Position numbers and translations under genes: made by a program. 64,000 bases of DNA from Agroathelia rolfsii. Its lineage: Eukaryota > Basidiomycota > Agaricomycetes > Amylocorticiales > Amylocorticiaceae. The notes below the pieces were generated by a model. It was not told the DNA's origin, made no database searches, and saw nothing but the letters and a program-made list of their open reading frames with translations. Location: NCBI GenBank assembly GCA_018343915.1, contig JABRWF010000002.1, positions 4,154,001 through 4,218,000 of the forward strand. Reading direction: 5' to 3'. This document shows, one piece after another, positions 48,937-59,096 of the stretch (the stretch's first letter is position 1; each line of letters starts with the position of its first letter).

Positions 48937-49798
48937 TATTGAACTATGGTAGTTCTCAATTGTATAGTGTGGCTATATGCTAGCTCACAAGTTACCTGTT
49001 ATGAAGTAAACACTTACTTGTAGAGAAAAGTGCAGGCTTGAGGTGTTTCCTAAGAATAGGCAAAGTTTCCTAGGTAGGAAGTAATTTGTAACTATGCTAT
49101 ACTTAAGATAAGATTGTAGCCGGTGTCCCTTTGAGACTATCTACTTGTTTTCCCTTGGGAAAAGCTTGTTTTCTTATCTTATAGACTTGGTAAGTCTAGG
49201 GTGAAGTTAGTACCCTAGGAGCTAGTCTTGTAGACTATTTAACTCACTATTTTTGAGTGAAATAACTTATATTTTACAGCTGATTTAGCTAGGGTTTAGA
49301 AGGATTTGTAAGCAATGTCTTTGCTTAAGTAATCTGCTTGGTAAGCAAACAGCATAAGGTTTATGCTGACAAATCCGCTCTGTAAGCTAAGTATAGTATT
49401 TGTAAGCAAATTGAATATTTGAATGAATAGGAAAGTGATACTAATAATATATCTCAAATATTACTAATGTCTTTAAAGGTGATTACTAATTTATTTGTGT
49501 GATTTATAAGCTGATTTATAATTACAATTGTGTATTAGTAAGTAAAGTGAATTGTTTGAACAAAAGATATTTAAAATGAATATTTAAATGATTTTAAGAA
49601 ATAAATATTGAAATATGAATATATTTTGGAAATATTCAGAATAAAGTGAATGAATAATTGTTTTATTTCTCCACAACTAATGGTTGTAAATTCTTGAAAT
49701 AAATAACAGTGATAGATAAGATATAAACTGATTTATTGAAGTGTTCATTGGAATATTTAGAAAGATTGGATGTATTGAAATATATATATCTTTCAATA
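48937..49798 (+). mobile_element. LTR-D' (variant of LTR-D), plus orientation
   Basis: Begins TATTGAACTATGG and ends CTTTCAATA, about 862 bp. It is an inverted partner of 45949-46811. Its right flank attat (49799-49803) pairs with atcat at the inverted LTR-B end (46812-46816, minus strand) as a target duplication with one transition. Confidence 0.85.
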
Positions 49799-50006
49799 AT
49801 TATAATGTGTTGTGGTTCCTATATAACTATGATAGTGCCTGGAAGATAGAAAATGTAAAGTTACGCTCTTTTTGTGTGACGTGACACGTGACATGTCACA
49901 ACCAGCATGACAGTGAAAGGGAGCAGAAACAATGATATACCTTCTTCTAAGTCTTGGACTTAGAACTAAGCTATGATCAAATAATAAACTATGGTTTGCT
50001 GTAATA

Positions 50007-51896
50007 TGTTGTAGGTACACCTAGACTCTCCTAATCTTTCTTTATTTTCCTGTATTTTTCTTGTATTTTTACAATTTTTCTTGGACTTTCTACACATTAT
50101 TTATTCATAATAGACAGCCTAGGACAATTGGTTACAGAGTACTTAGTTATATGACCAGCCATCATTATACCTTTGTACCAGTACCTATTAGTAAACAGAG
50201 TCTAGACCCTTCTAGTTCCTTTCAAGTCTAGACTCTTGATCAATTAGCTGATAATGCAATGATTACACCATCATGCTCAGTCATCTATTTATACTATGTT
50301 TAGCATTCCTTTCTATTTCTGTCTCTATGCACAAACCATTCCAAAGTGCACAGACCACCCCTGAAACTTATATAAGGACCCTGTAATACTCCCTGAAGGC
50401 CTTAGCTTTGACCTTTTGCCTTCAGGTGAGTAAATAAGCTGTTGAACTATGATAGTTCTTGGTTGTATAGTGTAGCTATATGCTAGCTCACAAGTTACCT
50501 GTTATAAAGCTAACACTTACTTGTAAAGAAAAGTGCAGGCTTTGGGTTGTTCCTAAGATAAGGCAAGGTTTCCTAGGATAGGAAGTGATTAGTAACTTTG
50601 CTATACTGAAGATAAGATAATAGCTAGTGTCCCTTTGAGACTACCTACTTAATTTCCCTTGGGAAAGGCTTCTGATCTTATCTTGTAGACTTTGTAAGTC
50701 TAGGGTGAAGTTAGTACCCTATGAGCTAGTCTTGTAGACTATTTAACTCACTATTTTTGAGTGAAATAACTTGTCATTTCCAGCCAAATTTGCTGGTGCT
50801 TATATAATATAAAATATTCTAATTTCTACAAGATTAGTAAGCCAATCCTGTGCTTATCTAATCCGCTTAGTAAGAAGGATTGCTTACAAATCAGCTTATA
50901 AATCAGCTTAGTAATATTCCTATTTGCTGAATAATATGCTTGGTAAGCAATCTGTGTGCTTAGTAATTTGTATAGTATTTAGTAAGTGAAAATGTCTATT
51001 GATCTCAATATCCTATTATTAGATCTGTATTAGTAATATTTTATAAATATTACTAATATTATGAATTTGCTTAGTAAATATTTTGGTGATTTATAAGCAA
51101 GGATCTAGGGCATGAAAAATCAATTAGTAATATTCACAATGATTATTTAGAAATGAATATTTAAATAGAATTGTTTAATATTTATGAAAAGATATTCATA
51201 AATGATAAAGTCAAGTGACTTCAGATATGATGATCTTATCTCTGATAAGATTAGATATAATGAAATATTGAAAATATTAAATAAAAGAATATATGCATAT
51301 TATTTCAATGAATATATGCGTGTAAAGAATTATTAATATCTCAACAATGAACGGTTGTAAAATCATGAAATAAATAATCATGTATGACATGATGTTAGAT
51401 AATTATTTGAAGTATTCATTGGAATTATTGGAAAGATATGAAGCCTGTAAATATTCAATCTTTCAACATAAGCATGTACATCTCTCTTTACCATTTACTA
51501 ATATATTTGCCTTCAGGCTCATTGTCCTAGCCCTCTCACCCTTGCCCTCCCTTTGTGCCTTGTCAGCCTAAGAGTTGTATAAGGACCTAAGCAAGCCATA
51601 GAACAGGCTGTATTGCCTGCCTCCCCCTCTCTATATCAAGTCCCTTAATAAATCAGGGCAAAGTATGACTTAGGGTTGTTACCCTCTAAGAAAGAATCTA
51701 AGCATCTCAGAGTGTTTAGTACTTCCTTCTTTACTAAGCAAGCAGTAACAAGTCATTAGCTAATAGTAGCCTTTAGTGGAAAGTCTTCTAGACTTGGAGT
51801 AGACCTTTGGGACCTAGTAGTGGTATATTATTCTGTTTGTAGTATGGGTAGGGGTCACCTCTATTGTTTAGATAGTCAAGAGCATGAGCCTTGACA
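50007..51896 (+). mobile_element. Solo LTR-A with nested LTR-D, TSD taata
   Basis: Starts TGTTGTAGGTACACC and ends ATGAGCCTTGACA. It is flanked by taata at 50002-50006 and 51897-51901. It carries the LTR-A promoter: tatataagg near 50371, then the CTGAAGGC...GCCTTCAG hairpin with agctttgacct in the loop. Removing the inner LTR-D plus TSD leaves about 856 bp, close to the 847-bp 5' LTR at 55557. Confidence 0.92.
50440..51468 (+). mobile_element. Solo LTR-D, 1029 bp, TSD taagc
   Basis: Begins TGTTGAACTATGATAG and ends CTTTCAACA. It is flanked by taagc at 50435-50439 and 51469-51473 and sits inside LTR-A. This is the reference copy for the D family in this window. Confidence 0.93.
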
Positions 51897-52126
51897 TAAT
51901 ATACTATGACTTATAAGTAATATACTGTGAGATGCTATATATCATAGCCTCTATACCATGATTTGTAGCTTGATAATAATAATATTAAATACCTGAGTAA
52001 TTCCATGGTTATTCTGAGTATATACTGAAAGATCATAGGTGTATACTTGGTAAACCTGAATGTATACTTATTAAACATGAATAAATGCTATAATTTCTAT
52101 GGCATGGTATAACTATGGTTGTGACA

Positions 52127-52406
52127 GGTTGGGGTCAGTAGGACTTTGGTAAGACATATGATATCTGCAAAATGTGCCAATGGGTTTAGCTACAAACCCT
52201 ATCACAATAAATGCTGCACAAACTCCATCTGTCTCCCCTATCCAGAATAATCCCAGCTTTGGTGGACAACCTTCTTTTCCCCTTTGCAACTGGTCTAAGG
52301 TGCACTGCTTCCATTATGGGCAGCTTAGTTACCCATAGCAAAGATGCCTCTTACTAGGGTATAAACCTTAGGGCTTTCAGGGAATAAGACCCCCTCTCTT
52401 AAACTT
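52127..52406 (+). pseudogene. Zinc-knuckle part of the gag2 remnant
   Basis: Begins ggttg, the target-duplication partner of 47284-47288. In the frame carried over from the gag2 gene it reads GLGSVGLW, later NNPSFGGQPSFPL and KVHCFHYGQLSYP, a decayed CCHC zinc knuckle (expected C-x2-C-x4-H-x4-C; the second Cys is Tyr and His is Tyr). Three in-frame stops are visible, at 52153, 52162 and 52336. It ends where a truncated LTR-D starts. Confidence 0.75.
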
Positions 52407-54154
52407 TTATAGTTCTTGGGTTGTATAGTATGGCTATATACTAGCTCATAAGTTACTAGTTATAAAGTAAATACTTACTTATATGAAAAGTGCAGGCTTT
52501 GGATTGTTCCTAAGATAAGGCAAGGTTTTCTAGAATGGGAAGCAATTAGTAACTCTGCTATACTGAAGATAAGATTATAGCTGGTGTCTCTTTGAGACTA
52601 CCTACTTATTTTCCCTTGGGTGTCATAGGCCTAAAGCAATATCTTGCAATACTGTGATTTTAGCTATAAATACTATGATAATGTATACTGTGAAATACTA
52701 TAAAATATAAAGAATAATTAATGTGGCCTAATCCAGGGCTAGAAGTAATGCCTCTAGGGTTTCTAACCCTGAGGTTACTTATAAGAACAGAACTATAATT
52801 AGGGTGACTATAATAACTATGACTTATAACTTGGACTTATAGGAGCAGTATAGAGATAAGGAAATATTCTTTAAAGCTGATAGACACTTAAGGGGGACTT
52901 TAAACAGTGAGACAATAATACTAGAATTAACAAAAGAGGTCTATGAGATGGGGAACATCTCTTAGACCTTAAAGGTTTAAATATATAATGGTATACTATT
53001 GTTCTCTAGATTGCTATGCTCTCCTAGCTTCTAACCCTTACTAAATACTCCAATATAACTCCTAGGATCCTCCTTGATTGTTTTAGTGATTATCATAATG
53101 TGTTGTAGTTCCTATGTAACTGTGATAGTACCTAAAAGATAGAAAATATAAAGTTATACTCTTTTGTGTGATTTGACGCATGACATATCATAACCAATAT
53201 GACAGTGAAAGGGAGCAGAAACAATGATATACCTTTTTCTAAGCCTTGGACTTAGAACTAAACTATAATCAAATAATAAACTATGATTTGCTATAATATA
53301 CTATGACTTATAAGTAATATACTGTGAGATACTATATATCATAGCCTCTATACCATGATTTGTAGCTTGATAATAATAATATTAAATACCTAAGTAATTC
53401 CATGGTTATTCTGAGTATATGCTGAAAGATCATGGGTATATACTTGGTAAACCTGAATATATGCTTATTAAACATGAATAAATGCTATAGTTTCTATGGC
53501 ATGGTATAACTATGGTTGTGACATTGGGAAAGGCTTGTAATCTTTGTCTTGTAGACTTGGTAAGTCTAGGGTGAAGTTAGTACCCTAGGAGCTAGTCTTG
53601 TAGACTATTTAACTCACTATTTTCAAGTGAAATAACTTATATTTTATAGCTGATTTAGCTAGGGTTTATATACTATAAAATATTCTAATATCTGAAGGAT
53701 TTGTAAGCAATATCTTTGCTTAAGTAATCTGCTTGGTAAGCAAAGAGTGTATGGTTTATGCTGACAAATCTGCTCTGTAAGCTAAGTATAGTATTTGTAA
53801 GCAAATTGAATATTTGAATGAATAGAAAAGTAATATTAGTAATATATCTCAGATATTACTAATGTCTTTGAAGGTAATTACTAATTTATTTGTGTGATTT
53901 ATAAGCTGATTTATAATCACAATCATGTATTAGTAAGGAAAGTGAATTATTTGAACAAAAGATATTTAAAATGAATATATTTTGGAAATATTCATAATAA
54001 AGTGAATAAACAAATTGCTTTATATCTTTACAACTAATAGTTATAAATTCTTGAAATAAATAACAGTGATAGATAAGATATAAACTGATTTATTGAAGTA
54101 TTCATTGGAATATTTAGAAAGATTTAATGTATTGAAATATGTATATCTTTCAAC
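52407..54154 (+). mobile_element. 5'-truncated LTR-D with nested solo LTR-B
   Basis: LTR-D sequence begins mid-promoter (tatagttcttgggttgtatag) at 52407 and ends CTTTCAACA at 54154. It is split by the LTR-B at 52621-53523. Confidence 0.85.
52621..53523 (+). mobile_element. Solo LTR-B, 903 bp, TSD ttggg
   Basis: From TGTCATAGGCCTAAAGC to GGTTGTGACA. Exact duplications ttggg lie at 52616-52620 and 53524-53528. The surrounding LTR-D reads continuously when it is removed. Confidence 0.94.
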
Positions 54155-54441
54155 AGCCTAGTTAGCTAGGGTTAAGATATCTCAACCCCTATCTATACAC
54201 ACAAGATAACTTGTGACTTGACTATAGACCTTGCTTGAAAGTATTTACACTTAGAGTAAAGCTTAGTGGTAGAGGAGCTTGAGTTTGCATAATAGTAGAG
54301 ATAGAGCACAGAGAAGTGTATACCCCTGCATCCTAAGCTCTGGGAAGTGTAAAAAAGGCCTTACCCCTACCCCATACCTTAGAGGGGTTACTGTGAGCTT
54401 TGGTTGAGTTTTGGTGACAAGAGTTAGGTGTGCTCTTGATA
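54155..54441 (+). mobile_element. 3' part of an LTR-C
   Basis: Matches the last ~290 bp of the LTR-C at 42336-43267 (aagacttgcaag-type region, ggttgagttttggtgacaagag) and ends gctcttgata. The upstream part is lost at the LTR-D border. Confidence 0.75.
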
Positions 54442-54616
54442 TAAATAGGATGAGAAAATGACTTGTATATTTGGTAGATAAAATATATCAGTTTTATACA
54501 TGTATATTAATTATAAGACATAAGACAAAAGAATACAAAAGATACAAAAGAAACTATTGTTACAATGCATACAAAAAGTTCATGCTATATTTGTAGCTGT
54601 TTATTATCCTTATTAT
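54442..54616. other. Unassigned AT-rich spacer
   Basis: Not matched to the other repeats in the window; no gene seen. Confidence 0.3.
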
Positions 54617-55261
54617 TGTCACAGGTCTATAGCAATAAACAATAATACTATAAATAATACTATGAATACTATAAACACTATGAATAGTTTCTATAGAATT
54701 GTTAGTAAAATTTTATGACTTCTCTAGCCTAATCCAAGGCTAGAGGTGACGCTCTCAGGGTTTCCAACCCTGAGGTTAACTATAGAATGGTGAACTATAA
54801 CTTATAATAGCTTTGACTATAACTTGGGCTTGCAGGAAATAATACAGAGGCAAGGAAATATTCTTAGAGCTAGTAGTGGCTTGTGAGGGGACTTTAGACA
54901 AGGGAAAAGACAATAGAATTGATAAAAGAGGTCTGTGAGATAGGGGACATCTCTTAGACCTTAGTAACTTAAATACATGATTTGTATACTATTGTTCTCT
55001 TACTTTGGTACACTTTCCTAGCTTCTAATCCTTACTAATAATCAAGTATTACTCCTAAGATTCTCCTTGATTATTCCAGTAATTAGCAGCATGTGCTGTA
55101 GTCCCTTTGTACCTGTGATAGTGCCTGAAGATGAGAGATTGCAAAGTTATGCTCTTTTTGTGACATGATATGTTACATGTCACAACCAGCGTAGCAATAG
55201 CAGCAAGGGAGCGGAAATACAGGTATGCCTCTTTCTAAGCCTAAGGCTTAGAACTGAGCTG
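54617..55261 (+). mobile_element. 3'-truncated LTR-B variant
   Basis: Starts TGTCACAGGTCTATAGC and follows LTR-B through the gaggtctgtgagat segment to about gaactgagctg. It is cut by the LTR-A-like piece at 55262. It is closest to the split LTR-B at 46812-47283. Confidence 0.75.
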
Positions 55262-55556
55262 TGTCATGGGTTGATCCCATGATTATTTTGTTCCCCTAAT
55301 TTTTCTCTATTTTCTACTATTTTTCTTGATTTTTTATCTTTTGATTTGAGTGTATAGGCTTTATTTCTTTATTTTTGGTTTCTTGTTGCATTGTTTATAT
55401 AGTACTGTACTTCATTTGGGTATACTTCTGAATCTTCTAATGTACATTATTAATTTGCTTCTCCTATTTTTGATGCTTCTTTCATCTTTAATTTCTTCCC
55501 ACACTGTACTTCTGTTCTAACTCCTCTAATTCTTTTTCTTTCCTTGCTTCTATTTC
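55262..55556 (+). mobile_element. 5' piece of an LTR-A-like repeat
   Basis: Begins TGTCATGGGTTGATCCCATG and continues with ttttctctatt-rich DNA like the U3 of LTR-A. It is interrupted at 55557 by the full-length Ty3/Gypsy element. The remainder should lie right of the window. Confidence 0.5.
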
Positions 55557-56403
55557 TGTCATGGGTACACCCAGACTCTCCTAATTTTTCTCTATTTTTC
55601 TCTATTTTTCTTGTATTTTTACAATTTATTTTATATTTTCTACGCCTTTTTCATTATTTAATAGCCCAATAAGGCAAAGGGTCACATGGTGCTTGGTCAC
55701 ATAACCGGCCATCATTGTTCCCTTGTACCAGTGCCTAGTTAGTAAGTGTATTCTATTACTAAGACAAAGGATCAGTCAGCATGATGCAATGAGCACGCCA
55801 TTGCGCTTAGTCATCCATCCGTACTATTCTTAGTTTTCCTTTTCATTTCTGAGAGGCTGCACACAAACCTTAGCACAGCCCTTGTTTATGTATATAAGGA
55901 CCCTGTAACGCTCCCTGAAGGCCTTAGCTTTGACCTTTTGCCTTCAGATAAGCATTAGCTCATGTAGTAGATACCTTACTAATCAAATTTGCCTTCAGGC
56001 TCATTGTCCTAGTCCATACACACCTTCTGCCCTCCTCATGTGCTTAGTCAGCCACTTGGTTGTATAAGGACTATACGTAAGCCTACACCCGCATGCTCTC
56101 CATCCCACGCTCCACGCCCCACGCCTTCCTCCTTGTCCAAGTCCCTTAATAAAATAGGGCATCTATGTGAACTTAAGAACATTGTCCTTTTAAGCATAAA
56201 TCTCTTTACATATAGCAAGTTTAGCACTAGATACACTCCCTAAGCTATACAAGCATGTCATTAGCAAATGGTAGCCTATGTGGAAAGCCTAGTAGGCTTG
56301 GAGTACACAACAGGAAACTTATTAGTGGTACAGTGTACGTATAGTAGTATGCATGGTCTGGTCACTTATTTGGTTGAGATAGTCAAGAGCGTAAGCCTTG
56401 ACA
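55557..56403 (+). repeat. 5' LTR (family A) of the Ty3/Gypsy element
   Basis: 847 bp, TGTCATGGGTACACCC to AAGCCTTGACA. Promoter: TATATAAGG at 55891, with predicted transcript start about 35 nt downstream at 55926. It matches the 3' LTR at 62677 over its first ~665 bp. In the part I compared (first ~310 bp) the differences are all transitions. Confidence 0.92.
55891..55947 (+). promoter_or_regulatory. LTR-A core promoter and start-site hairpin
   Basis: A TATA box at 55891-55897 is followed by an 8-bp perfect stem CTGAAGGC (55915-55922) / GCCTTCAG (55940-55947). The loop contains AGCTTTGACCT (55926-55936), complementary to the primer-binding site. Confidence 0.7.
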
Positions 56404-56405
56404 TC

Positions 56406-56416
56406 AGGTCAAAGCT
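56406..56416 (+). promoter_or_regulatory. Primer-binding site, probably self-priming
   Basis: AGGTCAAAGCT, two bases inside the 5' LTR end, is the exact reverse complement of AGCTTTGACCT at 55926-55936, where the transcript is predicted to begin. It does not start with the TGG expected for a tRNA 3'-CCA primer. Tf1-group elements prime reverse transcription with their own mRNA 5' end in this way. Confidence 0.7.
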
Positions 56417-56881
56417 GATACCTAAGCCTATCTTATAGAGCCTTAGCTCCAAGGTAGTGTAAGAAAAAGAATTGCTTACAAATCAGCATAAGCATGGAAA
56501 CTTTTGTAGTTAAATTACTATACTTTTCTTCTGTGAGCCATTTTTATCACCAAACTATTAATGGAAGCAATTGGGGATACTAACTACGTCCTTCCAACCT
56601 GTTAAGGCATAGCTGCAAAAGTACCAGTATGCTCCTGGGAAATTGTGGGCCATTACCCAAAGGCATTACCACTGCATTAGGCAGCTGCTTCTAGGGAGTC
56701 CTCACAAGGGATTATAACTGCATTGACAAATTTAGAGCTTTATTAGAAAATAGTTTTTTTTTATAATTACCAGAAGGCTGTCCGCTTGCAGCCTTAAGCA
56801 GAAGAAGATAAAAGAATTCTTATGTTGAGCTATAGCTCCGCCTTTCATACATATACACTCTCTTCCCACCTCCATTGCACC

Positions 56882-59096
56882 ATGTTACATACTACGTCAC
56901 AACAAGGAAAGGGCCAAAAGGAGGAGGAGGAGAGCGATTTGGGAGGTCCCTCGACCAATCCTGTTGAAAGTACTCTTGAGCGCCTCTCCAAGACTATGGA
57001 GCTGCTTGCTATGGGCCAAGCAGACATTCTCTGGCTCATGGATGGTCTCTACAACCAACAAACAGACCTCTCTCAATTTGTAGGCAGACAGGAGATCCAC
57101 AAAACAACAAAAAAGAATAAAGCTGGGGAAGACAAGGAGATAGAAGAGTGGTATATGCCAGATGCCGCTAAACCAAAAGAAATTGGAATATGTCCGGAGA
57201 AGTATGGAGGTGATGCCAAAACCTACCGTATATTTATGCGGGAATGGGAGATTTGGTATAGCAATAACGAGGAATTGTTTGACAAACCAGCCAAGATTGC
57301 CAAGCAATTTGTAAAGAACCTGACAGATTCAGCATTAGACTAGGCAGCTTAATACATCCCCAAAATCATCAAGGCAGAGGAAATTGGGGCACTAGACTTC
57401 AAACTAGCAGAATTCTACAAGGATTTCTGGTCAACCTACGGAAATTTTGACTACAAGGCCAACGCCCTCTCCTGCATCCAGAACTTCCGACAAGGAACTT
57501 ATGTGGTCCAAGACTATACCTTCCGCTTTACAGAGTTAGCTCACACTACAGAACTCAAACCCAGAGATATACGTATCCAGTATATTTCTGGATTGAATTG
57601 GAGAATCCGCAACATGATGCTGGGGTGGAAAGTGTCAAGAGCACACCAGTCTCTTGTCACTAAAACTCAACCAGAGCCTACGAAAACCTCTTTAAAGTGC
57701 AAGGTAGCCTGTAATGGCTGTTTTACTTCTCCCAAGGCCTGGGAAGCGCAGGTGTACACTCCTTGTGCCCTGTCTTAACTTTCACTCACTAGAGTACACT
57801 AGTCACCAAGCTTTACTCTAAGTCTGCAAGACTTTCAAGCAAGGTCTACTGTTGTAACACCAGGGGTCTTGTGTATGTCAATAGGGGTGCAGGGTATCTT
57901 AACTGCGACAAGCTTAGAGCAGAGTCTTTACTTGCTTGGGTGCACTAAGCACTTATGATTGTTTATGTTATTGCAAGTACAAATGGTCACCCAGAGGGCT
58001 GGACCTGTCTTATGTATGCACACGGAGGTAGCACGGAGCACACCTCTACTGTAAGCAGCACTGAGCATGCTTACAACCTCCTAGCACGAAGTAGAGAGGA
58101 TTTTTTGGGGGAGGGGAGAGAGATAGGGACTCTGAAGATGAAGTTTTATTATGTTAGTGACTACTTAATACAAAGTACTATTTGTGCTTACCTGAAGACA
58201 AAGAGAACAAATCTGGGATCTTCAGGCAGGGGCACTACAGGGTTATATACTAATTCTACCTGGTCTGTGCACGGGGTATATGGTCTGTGCATAGTGGTGC
58301 TAAGTATGATGCGATATTGCACCATAGTGAGTCATTGCTTACATAATGTGTCACATGACTAGTGGTTACATGATGGCCAGTTACATGATGACTGATCACA
58401 TGACTTGCTTAGTCATCAAAGTACTTATGTAATGTCTGCTTATGTAATATACGAATTATATACCAAAAAATAGAGAAAAATCAGAGAAAAATCGAAAAAA
58501 TAATGAAAAATTCTAAGTAAATTTATAATACAACGAGCGACTCATAACAGAAAGGGTCGATGACTACATTCTAGGTTGCCATGAAGAATGCAGGAGATGC
58601 AGAACAAGCACTCAGGGAGATGGGTGCATTTAACCCAAAAACAGCACCGGGCAAAGCTGTACCAGTTGCCTAAGGATCTACGGCTGCAGCCACATTGTCA
58701 CCTCTCCCTACTGCAGGTACAGAAGGATCTGGGTTGACCAACCCCTTAATTGCAACCCCAAAAATGGCACCCATGGCGCAGGTGCAATGTTTCAACTACC
58801 AACAGAAAAGGCACATTGCAGCCAACTGCACCAACCTATCTGTCAAGCCGGCACCAGGAACCATAACCTGGGTAAAACCTGGCTCCACTCTACCATCACA
58901 CCCCCCAAGAAACCCAGCTTATGTAGCTGCTTCCACATCTGCGCCTGCTATATCTCCTCCGGCACAATCCAGCCTACTATTGCCCTTGTTGTCAGCAAGC
59001 ACTATGCCTAGCGCAAGCGATCTCCTTGCCAGGATCAATGCATATAAAGAGCAGATTGCTCAAATGCAGGATCAGCTAACCCTGGTAGGTTTTTAA
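56882..59096 (+). pseudogene. gag of the Ty3/Gypsy element, split by a solo LTR
   Basis: Capsid/nucleocapsid gene. Probable start MLHTTSQQGKGQKEEEE at 56882 (in-frame ATG 56822 lies upstream). The gag domain shows EIWYSNNEELFDKPAKIAKQ and YVVQDYTFRFTELAHTTEL. It is interrupted at 57633-58549 by an LTR-C with TSD gaaag. Taking out the LTR plus one TSD (922 bp) restores the same frame. The second part has CFNYQQKRHIAANC, a zinc knuckle whose second Cys is Tyr, and ends with a coiled-coil-like segment at TAA 59094-59096. Stops at 57342 and a few other points break it. The pol frame follows in -1. Confidence 0.85.
57633..58549 (-). mobile_element. Solo LTR-C inside gag, 917 bp, TSD gaaag
   Basis: Plus-strand ends TGTCAAGAGCACACC and GACTCATAACA. 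gaaag lies at 57628-57632 and 58550-58554. Promoter-like elements read on the minus strand. A poly-G/A tract at 58109-58130 marks the usual variable site of the family. Confidence 0.95.

Larger units (their letters stand above)
49799..52126 (+). mobile_element. 3' half of the split LTR-B with nested LTR-A and LTR-D
   Basis: LTR-B sequence occupies 49799-50006 and 51902-52126, ending GGTTGTGACA. It is interrupted by an LTR-A with TSD taata. With the inverted 5' half at 46812-47283 it restores an LTR of about the expected 900 bp. Confidence 0.85.
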
